A DNA stretch of 64,000 nucleotides from NCBI GenBank assembly GCA_003344405.1, contig NOWV01000009.1:620001-684000 (forward strand), read 5' to 3'. Origin of the DNA: Trichoplax sp. H2. Taxonomy: Eukaryota > Placozoa > Uniplacotomia > Trichoplacea. A model generated the notes under the pieces. It did not search any database and was not told the DNA's origin. It was given only the letters and a program-made list of their open reading frames with translations. A program made the translations under genes and the position numbers. How positions within the stretch are numbered: position 1 is the stretch's first letter; every line of letters starts with the position of its first letter. Below, piece after piece: positions 51,267-61,500 of this stretch.

Positions 51267-54200
51267 TTAGATATCACCATTTAGAATCAAGTTAACTGCT
51301 CTATTAATATCTCCATTCGTTAATTCTAGAGCACGCAGACTTAAGGCATCATCCTGAATACCCATTTCACGTAAAATTTGAATCTATAATGATTAGTTAT
51401 ACCGTAATTAATACGCTATATTTTTAGCTATAGTTTATTTAGTAGATGTTTTTATATACCTGTTTCTGTCTTTCTTGTGAACGTTCCTAAAACGTTATAG
51501 AAGCACCAAATTAATGAACAGAAATACTATATCGAAGCTATTACGATTATTCTATAGAGAAATATGACACTAAAATGCAGTTCTATTGACGTATATGCAA
51601 GATTTTCTATGATAATACATATCAGAGCCTGTACAAATAAACTATAGATAAAAGTAGGCATGAATCATTAAAAATGAAATACAGCTGTAAATTATAACTT
51701 TAAATACACACTATATTGTTACAAGAGAGTAAAATCTAGCTATCCGTAGATCTATGGCAGTTATTGATCATGATCTTCGTTACTAATCTCTTCAACAAAA
51801 GTCGTTTATGCTTTAAAAAATGTAACAGCAAAACAAGCTATATCCGTCTAAAGTAAAGTTTCACGAACTATAATTTTCATCTATCAATATTACCAAGCTA
51901 GGCAAAGTAGTATTACCTGCAATATAGTATTATTCCTTCTATCACTGCCTAAAGCGTTATCAAGGGCTTGGCTTAATAAATCAGACGTTATCCTATTGGG
52001 CTCTTGGTCAACACTAGAAGTAGTAGGTGAATCTCTTGTCTCATGTCGTTGTGATTGCAATGATTCCGCACTATCATTTTGCGTAGAAGATGATGTAAAT
52101 GCACTTGCTAGGGCTGCCTCCAAATGCTGTCGAGTAACAAGCTGTGTTTGCGATGTGCCTGCTGCTGATTCTGAGGTTTGTGTCGCACCTATGGTCGCAC
52201 CAGATCCATATGGACGGAAAGTATCGTATACATCACCCTATCACAAGTAGAATAACCGCTGTCATACCGTTGTCTGTGACAGTAATTTTATAAGTTTTGG
52301 TCACACTTACTATGGGAAATTGCTCAGGATTAGACAATTCGTAGGTATCATCGTTAGAATCATCCGAATTTCCTCCGTTGCTATGGACTTGACGGCGAAG
52401 TGATGCGCCGTCTCGTAGAGGTATTTCTCTTACATTTATTCCGGTAGCTTTCATAACATATAATACCGCTTGACCAAGAACTGGATGAGCTTTAATCACA
52501 CTAGAATAATGAAATAACAGATTTGAAAAAGGGACCAGCTTATATCCCCGAAGGCAACATTAATTAAAGGAAACAGTATGAAATTAGGTCATAAGTTCCG
52601 GGCTCAAGAGTCCGTAATAATCGTACAATAATTACTTAGTTAAAAGCTTATATCGGGTACAGCAATACAGTATCTTAAACTGGATAGTAAACAAGTGAGC
52701 GTATAAGATTAAAACTGCTCTGTACCTTTCTAGATTAGAAGGATCCATTAACATTCGCATAAGGTCTTTATCTACAAGTATATCTAGTAATTGTAGATGA
52801 TATGATTAAAGATCAATAATATTAATGTTTTAGATTACATTATAAAGAAATACGTCTGTTTGATATAATGTCTCCGTTGCCGTATCTTACTAAAAGCAAT
52901 GGTGTTTTCTCGTAGACCCGGAATGGCTGAATGTACTTGTTGAATGACTTCGGGCTTATCGAAAGCGGTACTGATCTAAAATGCGAAAAATGTATACAAT
53001 TTAATGTAGAATTGATGGTAATACGATAGTAAACAACCCTGCAATGAGTTTATGAGCATTAGCTACACTAATATATATCATCATTGCTGTCATAGTTATT
53101 TTACGTCCATTTCAACTGAAGATGTTGCTAATTGATTTGCAACTACAACCATTAGGTAGGATGTAATGTATTTCAAGTTGTAGTTAACAATTGCAACTGT
53201 ACTGTATTGGCTTCTTAAGTGTGGCTATTGCATAAGTACAAGTAGCATTGATTTTGTAACATAATATAGGCCAGATAGAATATCTTTTCATTTACGCCTA
53301 ATGTATCGTATAAGATAGCAACACGCGTTATAATGAAATACTTGTATAACAGTTGCATACACTGCATAAATATTCAAGACAAAAGCCAATACAATATTTA
53401 CGATAATTAATAGTAAGTAACTAGTATCTATCATCCCTTATATAACATCGCAATATATATTAAACTGGACTGTCAGGAAAAATATGTAACTATATATTAG
53501 TAATTGATTAAAATGCCAAGTTGGCAATGATTGAAAGTAAGTAAAGTAAAATGAAAATACAATATGAAGCACACGTATTGTGGTATAAATTACTGCGATA
53601 GCTAAACTTAACTCCTAAAAATTACAAACTGTGGTAACCGCACATTTTAGGATGTCGGAGTGTCACGGTCAAGCTTTTGCCGCATAAGATGCCTATGCAT
53701 TACATTCGCATAAGCTTGACAAGCATCAATGTATCACCCTACATAAATTAGCTGCGTTAAATGTAGTGATCTCTAGCACTGACTAATTTTGAATTTAGTG
53801 CATTTAAGCTTTTTGAAACACCAATAGAAGCAGGTTATTTCTTAATGAGTTACAACATACGAAAGAAAGAACATTCAATAAAGATACAGAGTACAAGTAT
53901 ACCTACTTTTTCTAAGACCTTCGGGTTGAGCATAGCTCTCCTTAGCTTCGAAATCAATTCATTTACATTAACTACAATTGAAAGAGTAGACAATTTAAGT
54001 AAATTGTAAGAAATAAGAGAAGAGGGTCAAAAGAAAGGATAGAAATGAAACTATAATAGTAGTTTTTCATACGTTTGGGTATGTGTATAATTTACTCCTT
54101 ACATCAAATTCGTAACGAATAATTATGCTCGAACGATTAAATACGTGGTCCTACTATGAAGACCACATACAATGCACTTTATAACTTTGTGTGAGGTATT

Positions 54201-55201
54201 GGTGCATTTCAAATATGCTAACCTACTTAAAAACTACAGTTATATATTTAGCAAATATACCAACAACGTAACAACTTTGAAACATGCAAGACCCAGAAAT
54301 GGCTAAAGTACAGTTTGTCAGTATATCATAATAATACAGTACAGTACCGTATGTATTACTGAAAGTTAGAGAATGGTCAAATGGATCATCATGAAAATAC
54401 AATATATTAGCTAGAATCTGCTTTTAAGTTAATGCCTAATGGGTGATTGCAAAAAGATGAACTACTGTATCATTAGATCATTTAAACAAGTAATGATTAC
54501 ATTATTTACAGTTAATAATATGAATACAGTAGTGTACAACTATAGCTTTACCTGTAGTTTCTTCCGTCGTTACAATCTGCTTCTTGGGTAAAAGGTAGAC
54601 GGTACTTTTCTCGCGTATATTGTATGATTCCAATGAGTTACCATCAGTCAAGAGCTGACCCTTATAAACTAAATCTAAGTCCAATACATGAAATGTAATA
54701 TCACTATTACAATGTCTTCAAGTTCACATAAATTTACTGCAGCTACGCTATCGGTCAAGAGATGACCTTTATAAACTAAGCTAAATCTTAGTCCGATACG
54801 TCAAATGCAATGTCATTATTACAATAAGTTAACTTGATCTAAATTTGCTGCAACTACACTACCGAGCTACGCATATGTACAGACGATACAGTAGAAATAC
54901 AGAGTATTGGAAATGAGAACTAAAAACAGTTAGCAGTAGCATTTAAAATTAATTTGATGTCATTCAATCAGGTAGGAAGTGAGAACTGTACTTTAACGAA
55001 ACTACTTTAATATTGTACTGTACAGTACAGCACACAGTGTTTAGACGTTTAATGAAATAGTAACTCACTCTGATAGTCAATAGAGATATCCCAGTGGCGA
55101 GAAATTTTGATTTTAAGATTCTCTACCTTGTCCTTTAAATTAATTTTAAGATGAAGATCCTCATGTAATTGCAAACTACTAACAAATAATTCGGCCGTCA
55201 T
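51267..55201 (-). CDS. UBL7: Ubiquitin-like protein 7 (UBL-UBA adaptor)
   Basis: Likely adaptor between ubiquitinated cargo and partner proteins: ubiquitin-like domain at the N-terminus, ubiquitin-binding UBA domain at the C-terminus. Nine exons give 368 residues (human 380): 55201-55069, 54674-54552, 53971-53907, 52975-52891, 52771-52726, 52500-52311, 52237-51917, 51486-51460 and 51383-51267 (TAA). The first ATG gives MTAELFVSSLQLHEDLHLK. The UBL domain spans exons 1-2 (LVYKGQLLTDGNSLESYNI). Middle-region matches to UBL7 include DKDLMRMLMDPSNLE-like and IKAHPVLGQAVLYVM. Exon 7 is Ser/Thr/Gln-rich, with TRQHLEAALASAF and TSDLLSQALDNAL. The UBA is REMGIQDDALSLRALELTNG. All phases agree. Exon 8 is a 27-nt microexon (ERSQERQKQ). 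It is UBL7 and not ubiquilin: no STI1 repeats, and the UBA reads MGIQDD. Confidence 0.93.
54642..54860. repeat. Tandem duplication covering the 5' end of UBL7 exon 2
   Basis: About 105-113 nt at 54642-54747 is repeated, with roughly 20 percent divergence, at 54748-54860. Both copies contain GTCAAGAG, TGACC, TTATAAACTAA and the CATTATTACAAT-type stretch. The first copy includes the real acceptor and first codons of exon 2; the second lies upstream in intron 1 and carries a decayed copy of the same exon edge. Confidence 0.8.
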
Positions 55202-55514
55202 ATCTTCATGTCTTTCATTTAAATATAACCAAAATGGAGAATGATGTAGCAATCAATGCCAGAATGAAACACAGCAAAAATGATCACAAATCAATCAGAC
55301 AGTACAGTGGTGTTCAGTGCACTGTACACTTAGTGGCAGTATAGTACTAGCACTTCCATACCAGACTGTACACTGTGTACAGTCAACACCATGAACTATT
55401 GTACAGTACAGTACACTCAGTACGGTACAGCTGTCGACAAACAACACTGATACTGTACCTTTGTTTGATTTTAACTTGTAGATTTTAATGGTACTGTAGC
55501 AATGACTACTGACC

Positions 55515-55856
55515 GGTCTCGGGCCAGGCCTTGAACACAATACAGCAATCCATAGAAATTAATAGATTGCCCGATACTGTGGGCAATGTACACTGTACAG
55601 TACACTGTCCAGTAATAGAAAACCGTTTTTTATAATCTGGGCAATGTACTGTACTGTACCGTACTGTACATTTCTTTGTACTGTACAGTACATACACTGT
55701 ACTGTACAAGATGTAAACAGTACTGTACAGTGTATAGTACTGTACAGTACAAAGAAATGTACGGTACAGTACTGTACAGTACATTGCCCAGATTGTAAAA
55801 AAGGGTTTTCTATTACTGTACAGTACAGTACATTGCCCGAAGTATCGGGCAATCTA
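55515..55856. mobile_element. Inverted-repeat (foldback/MITE-like) element, copy 1, ends in assembly gap
   Basis: Begins GGTCTCGGGCCAGGCC, then TAGATTGCCCGATAC. Internal TACTGTAC arrays surround the pairs ATCTGGGCAATGTAC/GTACATTGCCCAGAT. It ends GTATCGGGCAATCTA, the inverse of the left end. The whole is a long imperfect palindrome with no coding capacity. The right flank is lost in the N run at 55857-55876. Confidence 0.7.
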
Positions 55857-55876
55857 NNNNNNNNNNNNNNNNNNNN
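55857..55876. other. 20-N assembly gap
   Basis: Twenty Ns separate two near-identical copies of a palindromic element. The sequence right of the gap restarts at the same GGTCTCGGGCC as copy 1. The assembler probably failed in the repeat, so the true distance and copy number are unknown. Confidence 0.95.
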
Positions 55877-56386
55877 GGTCTCGGGCCAGGCCTTGAACAC
55901 AATACAGCAATCCATAGAAATTAATAGATTGCCCGATACTGTGGGCAATGTACACTATACAGTACACTGTACAGTCATAGAAAACCGTTTTTTATAATCT
56001 GGGCAATGTACTGTACAGTACTGTACCGTACTGTATATTTCTTTGTACTGTACAGTACTCTGTATTGTGCTGTAGTGCTGTACAGTACTGTACACTGGTA
56101 CAGTATTGTACTGTATTGCACTGAAAGGCTATGCAGTATGCACTGTACTGTACTGTACAGCACTACAGTACAATACAGAGTACTGTACTGTACAGTACAT
56201 ACACTGTACTGTACAAGATGTACAGTACTGTACTGTATAGTACTGTACAGTACAAAGAAATGTACGGTACAGTACTGTACAGTACATTGCCCAGATTGTA
56301 AAAAAGGGTTTTCTATTACTGTACAGTACAGTACATTGCCCGAAGTATCGGGCAATCTATTAATTTCTATAGATTGCTGTATAAAC
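55877..56386. mobile_element. Inverted-repeat element, copy 2
   Basis: Same left end as copy 1. Inverted ends about 38 nt long (55902-55939 and 56346-56383) start ATACAGCAATCC and differ at one base. It carries roughly 140 nt more central TACTGTAC/GTACAGTAC sequence than copy 1. There is no transposase frame; the long frames crossing it are repeat-derived. A non-autonomous foldback element is the simplest reading. I cannot assign a transposon superfamily, and target-site duplications are not clear. Confidence 0.65.
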
Positions 56387-58549
56387 TAAAGGAAAAAATC
56401 GAATCAAACGCTGTAACGGAAAAATCAGGAGTTTCGGTTATAACTGGTAGTAACTGTACAGTATAACCGTAACCGTAGTGCACTGTAGGAATAAAGCTGG
56501 AGTGATTACGTAAGTACCTCAGTACAGTACCTTAAACGCGCATAAATCCTTGCGCCACGGTATACTGCAGGAAAAAATAAGATCTGCTTCACTCAGGTCT
56601 ACTTCAACGCCCTTGGTAAATCGGTAACTACAAGCAGTCGAACTGAAAGTGAATCGAATTACTGCCATATTAACCTCCTTAGGTCAGTCATACGAGTATT
56701 TACTGTGACCTCAAATCTCTTCCTCTTTCATGCTATTACATAAGATATTGAACAAGAAATCAAACACTACTTTAGCTATCACAGCAAGTAGCTAATCTAT
56801 CGTCATTGCACATTGCAATAAGTTAGAGCTTCATTAATTGGGCGATTATTCATACTTTTACGACTAGCATTTTTATAGAGAGCTTGTAAATTTTATTTTA
56901 CAAAAAACATTGTACACGAGCAGTTTATGACATTGTGGTAGAATATAATAAAATGATCTCGATTTTCATGTTAAACCTTACCCGTTGACTAGTAACTAAC
57001 CTGGAATGTGTTGATCTTGTCGAGTTGGTTCTCGATATGCCGTCAGAAATCGTAGATACTGTGTTATGATAAATTGACATGCTTTACTTCAATAACAGAT
57101 TCAGCAGGCATTCTCTGCCAATATATATATCTTAAGTACATAGTATTATTGATGCTCTGGTAGCGCAAAATTTTGATAAAGTGATTTCAAATTATGCAGC
57201 ATAACCGCCATGAACTGCTCCACGAACTACTAGTCGTTGACCTTGAAATGCTTGTTAAATTAAGCAAGCAAGTGCCAACCATAACAAATAAAGGCACAAA
57301 CTTATAGTACTAGGCCCGTTTATTTCTTGTTTACTCCAGAACTGCTGTCATAGCTTATTGCTTTCCAGTAATGAACTCATAACTAAAAATGCCTATTGGA
57401 TTTATCGCCTTCACTTGTATTTTGTAGCTTTAATATTGACTGCTAGGTAAACGAATCGGAAGGATTCTCTATTATTTTGGATAGATACAGTACAAGGTTT
57501 AAGCAGAGTTAAATCAGCTAATGGAAGGTAATGTACTTATACTACTGTAAAATAACCTTATATACTTCACTTCTGTCAAAAATTTAAACCTAATTAACTT
57601 CTGCAAAGAGTCACGTCAGTTGAAAGTTAATCTTTCAATTCATTGTATTACCTCATCAATGAGACTATAGAGATACAATCTCAATTTCAATTACATACAG
57701 TAGAACGATATTTATTATTCGATGACCAAAAAGCTGTAAATTCGCTACAGCTTAGAGGTAGTTTCAGGCCTTCAATTACAGGATTACAATATCAACTCTA
57801 CAGTGTAACTTACTAGGCAGCCCTGTTCAATATCCACTTTAAGACATACCATTTTATTGGGTATAGCGTAATTTTCCTAGGATATCATCAAGTAAGAAAA
57901 TGCGCCAAATCTTATAGAAATGCTAACATTAATACACCCAAATCGATGATTTGTTAACATTGTTAATGCAGCACCGAGAAGTCTTTTAGCAAACTGTTCG
58001 TTGTAACACCGGCAGTATACTAGACTAAAATCGAAGCCAACCCCAAAATCGCATCTTGATAAATGCAACTGCAAACTAATATGGTATAACGAGCATATGC
58101 AATACACTAACATACTCGTATAATCGTGCGGGTTATATACTGTATACAGTGTAATGTTGTAATAATTGTAATCAATTAGTAATTAATTACTATATCATAG
58201 CGATTAATAATGAATTATACTACTGTACATGCAAATCATTCAGGAATTACATCTGTACAACACGCACATATTTTCGTAATATCGATACTATATATACACA
58301 TTGCTCTGACCAATCGTGAACTTCGGTTAGTAGCACCAACTTTCAAGTATTTAGTTTTGAAATTTTCACAAAAAATGACTTACAATTAGTGCACATCTGG
58401 CCCGATAGTAGCTCTGATTCGTATATAGAGTACGTAATATTTCTAGTATATTACAATAGTATCGGAACGCCTTTATGATAAATAAGAAAATGAAGTCTTA
58501 CTTATAGTACTATATACGTATAAATTCAGTACATATTTGCAGTAAAATC

Positions 58550-61500
58550 ATGTGTAAAATTTATTTTATATAAACAGATATCATACCATTCGCAGTTTGT
58601 AATAATTCAAAATTATTAACTATAGCTTCCGTTGCCGATTGTGTATGGGTTAAAATAAATAAATATCCTTGGTGGCCAGCAAAGGTGAACGAGTATAAAG
58701 TTTTGATAGGCTTTATTATAGTGCACAGATGTAGTTTTTTATGTAGTCAATTTCTATTATATCTAAATCATGGTTCTCTTATGAAGTGGACCTGGCCACT
58801 GGAATGTTAAACGATTATTTCGATTGTAAGTTTATAATCTGTTGTACGCCTATCTTTCTATATCGCAACGAACAGGTTACCGAGGTTTTGCATCAAGGCG
58901 GTAAAAAGAAGATTATTGTTTCCTGTTTCGGAGATAATTCTAAGTAAGTTGGTCTGCTAGATTTGGGGATATAATTATGGCTGATATTTCATCGAGATTA
59001 ACATACTTTAATTATTACGTTTAAGAGCTAACATTACAAGTTCAAAGTCTATTCGCTTATGGAATTGTGCCGAACATAATGTAATGGTCGATCGTGGGAA
59101 AGCCAATAGAAACCACAGTATGATCCTTGACGTTATTAAACTTAAGATAGAATCTTTACTGCTGTAGTTTAGTGATCATTGATCATTTACAAATATGGTC
59201 TTAGTCAGATATGATAACACTACAGTTAAAAATTCAGTTTTATACTATTTGCGAATTGTTCAATTTCTACTGCAGTCGAAAATTTTAATTAAAGTCATCT
59301 TTATATCAGGGGATAAGATATTATTTGGAAAAGCTATGGCAGAGATAAAGCAATATATCAGTTCTTCAACAGAAGTGTGTCCCCAATCTATTACTTCGGA
59401 GCATTTGAATGGTAAGAGTGGATTAAAATTATTAAAGAGTTTCGAATGATACAGTGTTGTTAAAATGAAGTTAAGTTGACATACAGGTACATTTTTATGC
59501 TTAAAACTATACGGCAATTTAATATCCGTAGTTGTCAATAATAGCCTGTCCTCAAGCAATGGTAACAGGCTAGCTGACTCCTTAAAAAAAGATGGTTAGT
59601 TATTGACATTGCCTGTTTGGTCTGATGAGTGTTATAATTTATACAAAGGCTTTATTATCCCATTTCTATACTAGACTCTGATGGTGATATTCCAGATGCA
59701 ACGATACAAATTGCTAAGAAAAGGAAATTATTAGATTGGCAGTCGAATGTTGATCCTACATACGATACAAAAGAAATAGTCATCGACTCTCAAAAAGCTG
59801 ATAGTAGTAAATACAGTGCATTGTCTGATAATTTTGACGGTATAACTGCGATTAGGTAAGTCAATATTCATAGATACTCTTATTCTGTATGAATTCAATT
59901 ATAACACTGTATTTGAGGTAGCTTGTTGTAATGCGATGGTCGATGTCGCTCATAAACCAGATAATGTTCAAAATACAAAATAGATTTTATTAAGTGATTA
60001 CATCTTAAATACGCATATTTCTCAATGTTTCTTGGCTTCGCTTAGGAGCATATCTGAGATTGACGATGTAAAATTAGATTACGATTCCTCTGACTACGAC
60101 TTTAATAAAGATGATGACGATGATGCATTACTTATGGAAGAAGGTTTAACTCCGCAAAAGCAATTATCAAGTATGTGACATAATTACGCTAGAATCACTA
60201 TAAAGAATCTCTGCAGAGGGAAAAGCTTTGGCATACATACTCTTAGGTAATTCCTTATTCATTGATTTTAGAACGACCTCCAGTACCTGGTGATATCATT
60301 TGGTATAAATACGAAAAGGACCCTCATTGGCCTTGTCTAGTAAGAAATAGCAGAGTAAAGTATTCCTCTTAATGTTTAGCAATCATTCTTAGCTTTCTAT
60401 ACCTCCTAGGTGCTCAAAACCTATAAGGAAACTAACAAGACTAATAAGACTACTAAGAAGACTAAAAGGACTACTAAGAAGATTGAAAAGATTACTAAAT
60501 TGAAAATTCTGTTTTTAATTAGCAATCAAACGTTAGTATTCACCTCTATCATCATAGTAGTACATATTCTTCGTATAATGATACCGCTACCAACTTAATT
60601 TAGTACCACCTTTTGGATCGTTACTAAAGAATAAGATGGATTCGTTATTAGGTTAATAACTGCAAGAATGAAAAATTGGGCTTTCTTTTTTTCTGAATGC
60701 GAACGATACAAGGTTAGTTAAAGAACTAGGGCTTAATTTATTGTACAATTCCCTGATTTAAGGAGCTCAGTATACGACTTGATGTTCGGTAGCTATTTTA
60801 AAATTAATTGACTGATAACAATCCTCAATTTTTCTTATTAAACAGTATAGATTGATCTATAATAACTATGCTCGATTACTTGTAGATTGCGGGAAAGAAA
60901 AGTAAATATTCTGAGGATTTCATGAAATCTGTAAATCTTGCGGAACGTCTTTTTCTCCGGAAGGATAAGGGTATGTCAAAACTGAAAGATATAATGTACT
61001 AAATTACATGAACTTTAGCGCATATTTCTAACTCATTTACTCATATATTGCAGACATGGCATCCATATTCAAGGAAATAAACTATGGTAAGTGCAATAAC
61101 AATAGAATTGAATATATATAATTTATTTATGTATTATTACGGGTCGTTTGTGCTCACAGTTTTTATTGCGACACTTTGTTAGTACCTGAGACAAGAAATG
61201 TTAGAAGTACATACTCCGATACTGACAGTAGTGATAAAGAGTCAGATTTTGGTTATGATATAATTCCAATTCAGGAGCCGAAGACGCTCTTTGGAATACA
61301 AGTAACAGAAATTGCAGATGATTCTGATTTATCAAAGGGGAAGGAAGGTACGCCCGTACTTTTTTATAAATAATGAAATAGATAGTCAAGTCTAATAATA
61401 TGTTCGAGCTGTGCATTACATTTACGAAAATATTTAATCAAGCTAATAATTTAACAGGATTCGAAACATTAAGTCAATTGGCTGACTGTTGTAAGAATGG

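Larger units (their letters stand above)
55202..58549. other. Head-to-head spacer between UBL7 and the PWWP-array gene
   Basis: The UBL7-proximal 1.2 kb is the inverted-repeat element region (separate entries). The remainder, 56470-58549, is ordinary AT-rich DNA with an unsupported 78-codon minus frame at 57877-58113. Promoters of both genes should lie here, but none is recognisable by eye. Confidence 0.6.

Noticed and set aside
55506-56389. Overlapping 92-129 codon frames on both strands
   Set aside because: They read through palindromic repeats and the N gap; composition is repeat-derived.
57877-58113. 78-codon minus-strand frame upstream of the PWWP gene
   Set aside because: No motif and no splice partners; chance frame.
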